Assembly (NCBI RefSeq): GCF_963924675.1
Contig: NC_089238.1
Location: 44,782,879-44,846,878, forward strand
Origin: Phocoena phocoena
Lineage: Eukaryota; Chordata; Mammalia; Artiodactyla; Phocoenidae
Reading direction: 5' to 3'
DNA: 64,000 nt
Made by a program: the position numbers and the translations under genes
Notes under the pieces: generated by a model
The model's input: only the letters and a program-made list of their open reading frames with translations
Database searches by the model: none
Told to the model about the DNA's origin: nothing
Part shown: positions 23,831-33,735 of the stretch, piece after piece
Position numbering within the stretch: the first letter of the stretch is position 1
Layout: each line of letters opens with the position of its first letter

Positions 23831-24400
23831 TTTTTTAAAGCTAAAAAACCTTTGTTATTACAATGGCTAAAAACTGTAAAAAGTTCCTCTTCATTGGTCA
23901 AATAACTTAGAACAGTAAGATTCAATTTTGCTTTTAAAAATGGCAAAGGAAAACAAATAATACACAGTGATACCAGGGAAAATGGGCACTTAATGCTGGT
24001 TGAGGAAAATCTGGCAGTATACAGTAAAAGCCTTCAAATTCTGCATCTCTTTGATGAGTAAGTTTCATTTCTAAGGATCTATTCTGAGAAAATTCAGAGT
24101 GGTTTATAATAATAAAATGGCAACAATTTAAATGTTCAAAAATAGGATATTGCTTAATATAAGACAGCCATATCTGTGTAACGGGATACCGAGCAGCCAT
24201 TTAAAATGTTATAGAAAATATAAGGATGTGGAAAACTGGTCCAGATATATTAAGACAAAAATGATTAATGGATGTATTCCAAATTTTTTAAGTTTCTTAA
24301 AAATCTCTATTTTTGAAAATTTTTATAATAAGTGTATATAAGTTTTTAAAAGTTGGAAAGTATAAAAAGAGGAACAGGAGATGGAAACCAATGTGTTAGC
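23831..24400. repeat. Probable old LINE remnant
   Basis: AT-rich text with LINE-like phrases (ctgtgtaacgggataccgag, atggcaacaatttaaatgtt). Orientation likely +. Family uncertain. Confidence 0.35.
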
Positions 24401-24494
24401 TTAGCTATCGGTATTACTAAAGTGCAGTTTGGTTGAACTCATGGCCAAGTGTACTTTTTAGTAATTTCCCCTCAAATGTAATGCTTGGGACAAT

Positions 24495-24507
24495 CCACTA
24501 GAGGGCG
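24495..24507 (+). promoter_or_regulatory. CTCF-like motif
   Basis: ccactagagggcg matches the core of the CTCF binding consensus at nearly all positions. It lies in a PKD1L3 intron in locally GC-richer, repeat-free sequence. Motif match only. Confidence 0.35.
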
Positions 24508-25078
24508 ACTTTAGGTGTGCAGAGCAGACACACCTGGAATTGCCACATCACAATAGGGGTGTGTGGCAACGGGCCGGAAATACTACTCTTGTCCCTTGTT
24601 CTCTGAGGACTGGAGCACTTTCCTCCCCCCAAGGACATTTAAGGAGCGGGGCATACTTGTTTCCCCTAACAGAGGTTTAAGGTCTTACTCAATTCTAAGA
24701 TTCCATGCCTGCTTCAGCAAAACTGGCACTTTCAAAAATGTAGCTGCTTCAGTCTAGCACATCAAAGTTGTTCCAAAAACAGGTGTCAGTGAACACCTTA
24801 TACAGATCATCACAAATCATTTAATAGTTTAAACTTTCCTAGCCAAGCAGATTAAGGACTACAGCAAAAATACAAAGATTAACATGATATCAACCACATC
24901 CTCATGGTTATGCAAAAATAATTATGAATTTACTTAACTCTCAGTTTTCCATCAAAATAAAGGGCCAAGTCACTGAAATGTATTAATCATACCCACCTTC
25001 ACCTTTACCTAATGGCGCCACCTTCCTGGTTCCTGTAATACCTGCTCGTTAAGTTTCTCCTCTGACTTTCCTGTCCAG

Positions 25079-25177
25079 GTGATCTTCCTCACATTGTTTC
25101 CCTCACTGCTGCTGAACAGGGTGCTGTGCTTCACGAAGAGAAGGAACATCAGACCAAGAGGATCTTGGCAGTCTTGG
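25079..25177 (+). pseudogene. PKD1L3: PKD1L3 exon: membrane helix, frameshift
   Basis: Acceptor ctgtccag, donor gtaatt. It reads VIFLTLFPSLLLNRVLCFTK. Then one indel near 25140 is needed to reach E-H-Q-T-K-R-I-L-A-V-L. A 6-kb intron of nested L1 and SINEs precedes it. Confidence 0.78.
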
Positions 25178-25747
25178 GTAATTCAAGTAGTTCTAACTAA
25201 TACCTAATTTTGCAAATAGCAAATTGTATCAGAACAGTGGGCTCCTAGCCACCTCACTGGCTCAGAGGAATCTATCCATTCAGGATCTTGTCTCTGACCA
25301 GCTGTTGCACCTTCTTCCCAGCCCAAGACTAACCAGTGCGTCACCAACACTCTTTGTGATCCATCCCTCCCTAGATCTCTCAATGCTTCTACTCTTCCCT
25401 GTATTCTAGATTCCTTCCTAGTGTTTCTAGCTTTGAGCCCCAAGTGCTGTTTCCAACTGCTCACCCTCTGTATCTGAATGCCTGCAGGTATCTCAAATTA
25501 AACATGCCCCAAGCAGAATTATTTGCCTGCTCCACAAATTCACTTCTTTACTGTTTTCTCATTTCAGTTAATAGCATCACCATTCTCTAAAAACATAAGA
25601 ATAATCCTAAATCCCACCCACCATTCAGTCACCAAACCTGAGGGAGTCTACCCTCTAAATAACTGACTAGAGCCACTCATATTACATGGATGAAACTCAC
25701 AAACACAAAGATGGCTGAAAAGCAAACTGCAGAAAAATTAACACATT

Positions 25748-26105
25748 TTTTAAACACCTTTATTGGAGTATAATTGCTTTACAATGGTGTGTTGGTTTCT
25801 GCTTTATAACAAAGTGAATCAGTTATACATATATCCCCATATCTCATCTCTCTTGCATCTCCCTCCCTCCCACCCTCCCTATCCCACCCCTCTAGGTGGT
25901 CACAAAGCATCGAGCTGATCTCCCTGTGCTATGCGGCTGCTTCCCACTAGCTATCTATTTTACATTTGGTACTGTATATATGTCAATGCTACTCTCTCTC
26001 TTTGTCTCAGCTTACCCTTCCCCCTCCCCGTGTCCTCAAGTCCATTCTCTATATCTGCGTCTTCATTCCCCTCCTGCCCCTAGGTTCTTCAGAACATTTG
26101 TGTTT
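25748..26105 (-). mobile_element. L1 3' end, antisense
   Basis: ctttattggagtataattgc, tttacaatggtgtgttggtt, ctatgcggctgcttcccact: a young-looking cetartiodactyl L1 3' UTR. A SINE follows directly inside it. Confidence 0.9.
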
Positions 26106-26321
26106 TGTTGTTGTTGTTTTTTCTTTTTGTGGTATGCGGGCTTCCCACTGCTGTGGCCTCTCCTGTTGCGGAGCACAGGCTCTGGACGCGCAGGCTCAGT
26201 GGCCATGGCTCACGGGCCCAGCCGCTCCGCGGCATGTGGGATCTTCCCAGACAGGGGCACGAACCCGTGTTCCCTGCATCGGCAGGCGGACTGTCAACCA
26301 CTGCACCACCAGGGAAGCCCG
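26106..26321 (-). mobile_element. CHR-type SINE, short form
   Basis: Antisense: ttttgtggtatgcgggcttc to accaccagggaagccc. Confidence 0.93.
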
Positions 26322-26894
26322 ACCATTTGTTTTTTTTAAACACACCATTTTAATCATGCAAAACAATGCATGTCTTGCTTAGAGACATATATTTTAATGA
26401 AGAAATGCATAGGATGATACACTCCAAAATTTAGGAGAGGATTAGCTCTCTGAAGGAAAGAAGGGATACTATCACAGAGGTACACAGCGGATTTTATCTT
26501 GGCAATCACTTATTTCTTAAACTGAGTGGTGGGCACGCTGCTAAGGGGTTGGTATCTTATTCCTTATGAGATTAAAAAGTTAGTAATCTGACTTCAAACT
26601 GCCTTCCTAGCCCTCATTTCATCTCTCCGTCTCTTGAATTGCTGTTCCCTCTACTAAAATGACTTTTTTCTTGTCCTTATCCTTGTCCATCTAGAGAATT
26701 CTTTCTGACTCAACATTCAAAACAGATGTCATATGTCACTGCCTCTGGGCCACCTTCTCTGAATTCCTCAGGGAGGTTTTTCTTTTCAGTGATCCCTCAG
26801 CATTTGCTTCTTACAGGCTGACAAGTTTTAGGTCATATTCTAAGTCCATTTCTCTCTCCGTCTTGATTTACGTGTCTCTATATTCTTCTGCTTA

Positions 26895-27040
26895 CAGTGT
26901 GGTCTGGAGACCAGCAGCGCTGGCATCTCCTGGAACTGTCAGATATCTTAGGCCTCACCCCAGAAACTGCATTTTAACAAAATTCCAGGTGATCCCCTGG
27001 CACATTAAACTTTGAGAACCACCACTCTGGAACAGTGTTC
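26895..27040. repeat. MER5A-like DNA transposon relic
   Basis: gtgtggtctggagaccagca, cattttaacaaaattccagg and cacattaaactttgagaac match the MER5A (hAT-Charlie) pattern. Confidence 0.75.
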
Positions 27041-27438
27041 CCATCGGGTGGTCCACTGACTAAAACTGTGTTTCTAGTCCAAGATAAGTACAGAAGTTGA
27101 GAATAAGCATTTAGAAACTTTTAGAGCAGTTGGGCAGACTAATTTTAGGCCTATTGAATCTAATTTTCAAAATGGTGCTTGTATTTTGTAGGCCTCTGTT
27201 CTATGTCATTTTCCTAGTAATTCGTTTTTACTGTATTTTTACAAAAGTATCAGTCCCTGATGGATTGGAAATTTTTTTTTAAGTCTTTCATGATAGTTTG
27301 GGAAGGGCTGCTTAGATAGCTTTATTCTCTATTTCAACATTTAACAGGAGATACTCATAGAAGATGCTCAACAAATGTTGATGAATAACTACTTAATGAA
27401 ATATACCCTTTTTTGGCCTATATTTGAATTTTTGACAG

Positions 27439-27578
27439 CAGATGTCCTTCATCATTACCCGGTTCAAGAGATGAAAACAACCCCATCTACGTAGCCCCAG
27501 CTATGAATGGTCCAGTTAAGCGCCCAGAAAGAACCTTGAAAGAGAAGAAATTCTTCAAGTTGACAGGAGATATTTTGG
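27439..27578 (+). pseudogene. PKD1L3: PKD1L3 exon: cytoplasmic loop, internally open
   Basis: Acceptor tttgacag, donor gtatgg. Open from 27440: RCPSSLPGSRDENNPIYVAP, AMNGPVKRPERTLKEKKFFK, LTGDIL. Its phase does not join the previous block cleanly, so a 1-bp loss at the 5' edge is likely. Confidence 0.8.
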
Positions 27579-27889
27579 GTATGGAGAAAAAATGGTAACC
27601 TGTTGATACAGCAGCACATTTCCCAGCAAGGAAAGGGGGAATGAGAATTAAATGGAAAATATAGAAGAAGGGTGGAAAACTATTTTAAAATATTCACCTT
27701 GAAAAATTCTGGATTCCCTTAAGCAAGGCTGTAAGGTGAATGGAAGGACTCCTGAACTTGGAATCTTGAGATCTAATTGTGTGTTTCAGTAAGTCACTTT
27801 CTCTACCTGCAGAATGTAATAATGAAACTTGATCTACATCGCATGGTGGAGGGAAAATGAATATGCTTTGAAAAACAGATGTCCTGGGA

Positions 27890-28018
27890 ATTCCCTGGTG
27901 GTCCAGTGGTTAGGCAGGGGGCACGGGTTCCCCGCTTCCACGGCAGGGGGGACGGGTTCGATCCCTGATGGGGGAACTAAGATCCCACATGTCACTCAGC
28001 ATGGCCAAAAAAAAAAAA
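27890..28018 (+). mobile_element. CHR-related SINE, short form
   Basis: gggaattccctggtggtcca to catggccaaaaa. Internally it has a small duplication of the gcaggggg-cacgggttc segment. Confidence 0.88.
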
Positions 28019-28504
28019 TTGCTGTCCTGTAAGTGCAAGGTAACTGGTTCAACACGTCTAGTGTTTGGGTTATTGGACTCTCTGGACCAAAGAAGACAAA
28101 TCCTGTTTTTATCATGCCTTCTCTTCTTGTGAACACAGACAATCTATAGATAACTGGGGAGGGGAAGGGGAGGAGATGAAAGGAGTGGTCTGGGAGGACA
28201 TTTAGACCTAAGAACTAAAATACAACACTTGTGTGTATCTTATTTTTAAGTAAAATTTCTGATCAGTGGCAGAATAATTCTGGGAAGGATATATGTAGAT
28301 ATCTATAGATATCTATATAGATATCGCTAAGAGCTAAATGCTTTTGCTTATCTGTTTACAATTATTAGGTTGAACCATATCAAATTGCCAACTTTTGACT
28401 GTTTTTGACCTGTAAAAGTCGGTCAGCTTAGGAAAAAAAATGAAAAACATAGAGGATTTCTAAGCTAACTACTCGCCTGTGATTTTCTCTTCTAAGAAAA
28501 CTAG

Positions 28505-29000
28505 TACAAATACTCTTCCTTATCCTGTTGATGACTGCAGTCTACTCAGCACACAACTCCAACAGATTTTACCTCCGTCAAGCTATCCACAAGAGCTTTC
28601 CTTACCGCTTCTCAGAGATCAAACTTCTTAAGCATTCCTACCCCTGGGCCAGTAGCACCGTCCTTCCTAACCTGTACAGGGATTACAGAGGTAAGAACAC
28701 AGTCCTGGGGCCCAGCCCTGCAAATGTGGGGTGCAGTTGGTTTTCCAAACACCCCTGCAGTAACCCATTAGAACACTGGAGAAAGGTCAGCTGGCTTTTT
28801 CAAAATGACTGCACCTCTGTGGGCACCCAAAGGTCCACTCCCAGGGCCCCATCTAAGCAGGTTCAGGTTTATGTCTGTTCACCCAAGGCTGATCAGGCCC
28901 ATGAAGGCTGATTGCCACTGATGAGTTTCACAAGAGGCTGATAAACAAAATTGAGACTTTATTCACTGACAACGTGAAAAGTAACTGGAGTGATCCCTGG
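28505..29000 (+). pseudogene. PKD1L3: PKD1L3 exon: membrane helix and extracellular TOP-type domain, broken after 28712
   Basis: Acceptor aaaactag. It is intact at first: V-Q-I-L-F-L-I-L-L-M-T-A-V-Y-S, NSNRFYLRQAIHKSFPYRFS, EIKLLKHSYPWAS, then N-L-Y-R-D-Y-R-G-K-N-T-V-L. The gtaag at 28691 is coding (Gly-Lys-Asn), not a donor. The original frame stays open to 28911, but after about 28712 family residues (C-K-C-G-V-Q-L-V-F-Q) are in another frame and stops follow (K-G-Q-L-A-F-S-K-stop). D-E-F-H-K-R-L near 28920 is the last recognisable motif. The 3' border is not visible. Confidence 0.8.
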
Positions 29001-29164
29001 GACTGGTTGCCTCCTTGTGAAGGAGGGAACCACATGTAGCTGAGAAGTTCTATAAGCACAGAACCACGAAAACAGTGTAACCAGAAAGATCTCCACACCA
29101 GATATTTTGATATATTGCCTGACGTGCAGTCATTCCCAAGCCTGTGTAACTTTTCTTGGTTATC

Positions 29165-29280
29165 CAGTTCAGTTCCACGAATATGTAGTGAACACCTAGT
29201 ATGCTGGGAACTGTCCTAGGAGCTAATAAAATGGTGGACATTATATGGTTTGTACCCTCAAAGAACCTCACCATCAAGAG
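29165..29280. repeat. L2-type fragment
   Basis: gtagtgaacacctagtatgc, tgggaactgtcctaggagct resembles the L2/MIR-associated 'body length' motif. Confidence 0.5.
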
Positions 29281-29292
29281 GAGTTAGTATGG

Positions 29293-29625
29293 GGACTTCC
29301 CTGGTGGCACAGTTGTTGAGAATCCGCCTGCCAATGCAGGGGACACAGGTTCAAGCCCTGGTCCGGGAAGATCCCACATGCCGCGGAGCAACTAAGCCCA
29401 TGCGCCACAACTACTGAGCCTGTGCTCTAGAGCCTGCGAGCCACAACTACTGAGCCCACGTGCCACAACTACTGAAGCCTGTGCGCCTAGAGCCTGTGCT
29501 TCACAACAAGAGAAGCCACTGCAATGAGAAGCCCATGCACCGCTATGAAGAGTAGCCTCCGCTCACCACAGCTAAAGAAAGCCCACGCGCAGCAACGAAG
29601 ACCCAAACGCAGTCAAAAAAAAAGA
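29293..29625 (+). mobile_element. CHR-type SINE, long form
   Basis: ggacttccctggtggcacag to acccaaacgcagtcaaaaaa; gagt-tagtatg duplication at the edges. Confidence 0.93.
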
Positions 29626-29648
29626 AAAAAAGAGTAGTATGAATGCTT

Positions 29649-29974
29649 GTTTTTTTTTAGATAATTTTTTATTTTTTTCATTTGGCTGCATCGGGTCTTA
29701 GTTGCAGCACGCAGAATCTTTTCATTGCAGTGCACGGGCTCTTCATTGCGAAGCGCAGGCTTCTCTCTAGGTGTGGCGCATGGGCTCCAGAGCACGTGGG
29801 CTCAGTAGTTGCGTCCACAGGCTCTCTAGCTGTGGCACGCGGGCTCAGTAGTTGCCACGCTCGGGCTTAGTTGCCCCACGGCATGTGGGATCTCTGTTCC
29901 CTGACCAGGGATTGAACCCACATCCCTTGCATTGGAAGGTGGATTCTTAACCACTCACCCACCAGGGAAGTCCC
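29649..29974 (-). mobile_element. CHR-type SINE, long form
   Basis: Antisense, T-run then ttggctgcatcgggtcttag to caccagggaagtccc; target duplication agtatgaatgctt. Head-to-tail opposite neighbour of the SINE at 29293. Confidence 0.93.
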
Positions 29975-30177
29975 AGTATGAATGCTTCTTGTTCAGTATC
30001 TTTCACCAGTTACTAACACCTTGCCATATTATAACTTTATATTTTATTAAGCTGTATTCTGGAAATTGTTACATTCATTAATCTCAGGATTGGTGGCTTT
30101 CTGTTGGGATTTGGAACATCTCCTAGGTTCCTGAAAAAAATCGGAATGATATGTTCATCTCAGCAAACATGTATAGT

Positions 30178-30455
30178 CCTTTTTTTAAAATTAATTTTTA
30201 TTGGAGTATAGTTGATTTACAATGTTGTGTTTCTGCTGTACAGCAAAGTGAATCAGTTATACATATATCTACTCTTTTTTAGAATCTATTCCCATAAAGG
30301 TCATTACAGAGTATTGAGTTCCCCGTGCTATATAGCAGGTTCTTATTAGTTATCTATTTTATATATAATAGTGTGTATATACAATCCCAATCTTCCAATT
30401 TATCCTTCCCCCACTTTCCCCCTTGGTAAGCATAAGTTTGTTTTCTACATCTGTA
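30178..30455 (-). mobile_element. L1 3' end, antisense
   Basis: tttttattggagtatagttg, cagcaaagtgaatcagttat, ttccccgtgctatatagcag. Confidence 0.9.
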
Positions 30456-30699
30456 TAATCTTTTCTTAAACATGTACTTGTTGCATTTAAGAGTTTTAAC
30501 AGATGGCAACTTCTGTACATTGCGTGTTGATTCTTTCTAGTTTTAAACGGTGACAGTTCTAGGTTGAGGGCATATTCTGTTTGCAGTCAGTAACTGTCTA
30601 TACTGACTTTAATAAAAAGTGAATCAGACCCTGGGTGGCTAAGGCTAGTGCCATCACAGTAGGCATGTTCTCCTCTTAGACTCCTTTGCTTTACAGTAT

Positions 30700-30960
30700 A
30701 GTGTTGTGGTCCAAAGGCGCAGACTCAGAAGGCTGCCCAGACTGCCCAGGTTCACATCCTTGCTCTCCACTTACCAGCAGTGTGTTCTTGGGTAAATTAC
30801 TCAACCTCCGGTGCCCCAGTTTCCCCATCTGTACAATGGGGATAATCTTAGGACCTACCCTGTAAGACAGATGTGAAGATTAAAACCTTAGTAGATCTAA
30901 GTGCTTAGAACAGTGTCGGGCACATACTGTTCAGTCGATGGGTGTTAGCTATTGTTATTA
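30700..30960 (+). repeat. MIR SINE
   Basis: ggttcacatccttgctctcc, cttgggtaaattactcaacc, ccatctgtacaatggggata: the CORE-SINE signature. Confidence 0.88.
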
Positions 30961-30999
30961 ACTGGGGCAGTTGGAGCTCTGGTTGTACTAGAACCACAG

Positions 31000-31560
31000 A
31001 GTTTACATGAGTTACCTGGACATACTAAGGAAGAGCAACAGCAATCTGTAGATGTAGATAATGAAATAGAATTAAGTAGATATGGGGTAAACAGCAGTAA
31101 AAATTCTAGCTAACATTTTTTAACTCTTCAACTGCTAAAAAATTTTCGCTTTCAGAATTGAGGTAGCCCAGTCCCATTAGTCCACTTGTTTTCAGGAATA
31201 TTGAAGCCCAAACCATTCATGGCAGATAATCTGTATCCTGTAAATAAATCTGTATCCTATAAAAGCAGAACTTTCCTAAATAGCCTAGTCCAATGTTGAA
31301 ACACATTTAGGGAAGAATTTTTTTTGTAGGATTTAATTAAAATTCCTCTTGCAGCAATTTAAACTTTATCTCTTTTGACTTTCTTCTGAGGTGAAAAAAC
31401 ACTAATCACAATTCTACAATTGCACAGTTTTTAAGAAATATAAAGTAAGGCCATCTTTGAAGTTTTAAGAAATATAAAGTAAGGCCATCTTTGAAGGTTA
31501 AGTCACCCTTTACCTTTCTCTTTTATCTTCTGCAGGACCCTAGGTCCTTTAATAACCTAC
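31000..31560. other. PKD1L3 intron, no exon recognised; short tandem duplication
   Basis: 31427-31461 and 31462-31496 are a tandem repeat of about 35 bp (gttttaagaaatataaagta, aggccatctttgaa). Otherwise nothing recognised. Confidence 0.6.
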
Positions 31561-31745
31561 TGCAAACCTCTCCCTGCCAATTTTGTAACATAATCTTTTT
31601 CTTTCATGTTAAAACATTTTTCATAATTAAAACATAAATATGTAGAAAATCCATATGTACCGTGATGTATATTGTGCAACTCTCCTTTATCCCGATCCCC
31701 CTTCTCTCTTTCCCAGAGGCAACTACATTCCCAATTGATTATACA

Positions 31746-32335
31746 GACACACCTCACTTTACTGCATTTCACTTTACTGCACTTCGCAGATACTGCATGT
31801 TTTCTTCAACAAATTGAAGATGTGGCAGCCCTGTGTCGAGCAAATTCATTGGCGCCACTTCTCCAACAGCATTTGCTCACTTCGTGTCTCTGTGTCGCAT
31901 TTTGGTAACTCTCGAAATATTTCAAACTTTTGCATTATTATATTTGTTAGGGTGACTTGTGATCAGTGATCTTGGATGTTACTATTGCTAAAAGAAGGCT
32001 CAGGTGATGATTAGCATTTTTTAGCAAAGTATTTTTAATTTAGGTGTATGTACATTGTTTAGACATAATGGTATTATACACTTAATAGACTATAATACAG
32101 TGTAAACATAACTTTTTTTTTTTTGGCCACACCGCACGGCCTGTACAATCTTACCCAACCAGGGATTGAACCCGGGCCCCAGCAGTGAAAGCGCCGAGTC
32201 CTAACCACTGGATAGCCAAGGAATTCCCTAAACATAACTTTTATATGCACTGGGAAACCAAAAAATTCATGTGACTTGCTTTATTGCAGTGGTCTAGAAC
32301 CGAACCCACAGTATCTCCAAGGTATACTTGTAAGT
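31746..32335. mobile_element. Tigger-type (TcMar) DNA transposon relic, split by a SINE
   Basis: The left end (cacacctcactttactgcat, ttcactttactgcacttcgc) and the right end (ttgctttattgcagtggtct, agtatctccaaggtatactt) form the imperfect inverted ends typical of this family. Inside are ccctgtgtcgagcaaattca and ttcgtgtctctgtgtcgcat, matching my memory of Tigger1-like elements. Non-autonomous, no intact transposase. Confidence 0.78.
32113..32229 (-). mobile_element. CHR-related SINE inside the Tigger element
   Basis: Antisense: ttttttggccacaccgcacg to ccaaggaattccc; target duplication aaacataactttt at 32103 and 32230. Confidence 0.92.
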
Positions 32336-33358
32336 TCTTTGAGAGGTAATCTATACATTTGCAAATACATTTGATGATAAATAGCAGCATACTATAAACA
32401 TTGTCATGCCTTTTTGCCTTTTCCCCTCAATTTGCCTGGAGATTGTTCCATCAGCATATATAAAGCTGTCCCTTTTTATGTTTTACTCATTTACTATATA
32501 GTATGCCATTGCGTGATGTACCATAAGTTTTATGACCAGTTCCCTTTTAATAGACATTTAGATTGTTTCCACTCTTATACTGTTAACAATAATACTACCA
32601 TTTATACCCTTTTACATATGTAATTTCACTCATGTGCAAATATATCTGTAAGATAAGTACCTTGAAAAGACTTGCTAAAAATGTATATCCATTTTTCATT
32701 TAGAAAGATATTGCCAAATTGTTCTCCTCAATTGTACCAATTAATGTTCCCACGAGAAATGTATTAGATCTGCCCACATCGCCAACAGTTCAGTGAACAT
32801 TGGTGTTTTCATACAATACAGGTAACTCTGAAATATACAAAAGGTTTGCAACTGCACTCATGAGAAAATACAAGTTTAAACTAAGGAACCATTTTTCACC
32901 TCTCATATGGACAAAACTTGCCTCTGCTCTTGCCCGTCTTCATTCCATCTTCCCCATATTATTTTTTTTTTTTACAACATAAATGTGTTTTGTCCCTGTT
33001 CAAAACCTCCGAATGGATTTCATCATACTTAAAAGCCCAAACCCTTTCTAAAGTTTACTCTAGGGCCTTCCCTGTCCAGAGCTGTAGCTACATCTGTTAC
33101 TTCTCCTACCCTCATTCTGACCCTCATTCACTCTAATTCAGCCACACAAGCTTCTGTGCTCTCCTTAAACACGATGCACACGCTCTTGCCTTGGAACTTG
33201 CTGTTGCCCTGACTGATGTTTGCATTGGGAGCTCCAAACTTTATTAGGGTCTTTCTCATAAGCCACCTCCTCTGAGAAACCTCTAATCATCCTGTAAATA
33301 AATAGCACTGCTCCCTCCTCACAGAACACTCTCTATCCCCTCTTCCTACTCAGTTTTT

Positions 33359-33570
33359 TTAATTAATTTTTTATTTATTCATTCTTTTTGGCTGCGTTGG
33401 GTCTTTGTTGCTGTGCGTGGGCTTTCCCTAGTTGCGGTGAGTGGGGGCAACTCTTCTTCGTTGTGGTGCGCGGGCTTCTCACTGCGGTGGCTTCTCTTGT
33501 TGCCAGAGCACGGGCTCTAGGCGCGCAGGCTTCAGTAGTTGTAGCACGCGGGCTTAGTTGCTCCGTGGCT
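33359..33570 (-). mobile_element. CHR-type SINE, truncated
   Basis: Antisense: ttttggctgcgttgggtctt to ttagttgctccgtggc; the 5' promoter part is missing. Confidence 0.88.
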
Positions 33571-33639
33571 CAGTTTTCTTCATAGCACAACTATTACCTG
33601 AATATTGTTTGGTTATTGCCTGTCTCCCACCCTCCTCAA

Positions 33640-33735
33640 ATGTGAATGCTCTGTGGACAGGGACTCTTGTCCACTGCTGTGTTCCCAGCACCTAGAAGAG
33701 GACCTGGTGTATGTGAGCACTCAATACATACTGAT
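33640..33735. repeat. L2/MIR-type fragment
   Basis: tctgtggacagggactcttg, ctgtgttcccagcacctaga, gagcactcaatacatac. Confidence 0.6.

Larger units (their letters stand above)
31590..32790 (-). mobile_element. Old L1-type sequence, antisense, split by a Tigger element
   Basis: 31590-31745 and 32340-32790 (tctgtaagataagtaccttg, ttgccaaattgttctcctca, gatctgcccacatcgccaac) are old antisense LINE 3' region. Confidence 0.6.

Noticed and set aside
25896..26382. 138- and 147-codon open frames
   Set aside because: L1 3' end joined to an antisense SINE; no family match and no start context.
28691..28697. Donor-like gtaagaa after the PKD1L3 block starting 28505
   Set aside because: The frame continues as G-K-N-T-V-L with family-like sequence on the far side, so it is coding and not a used donor.
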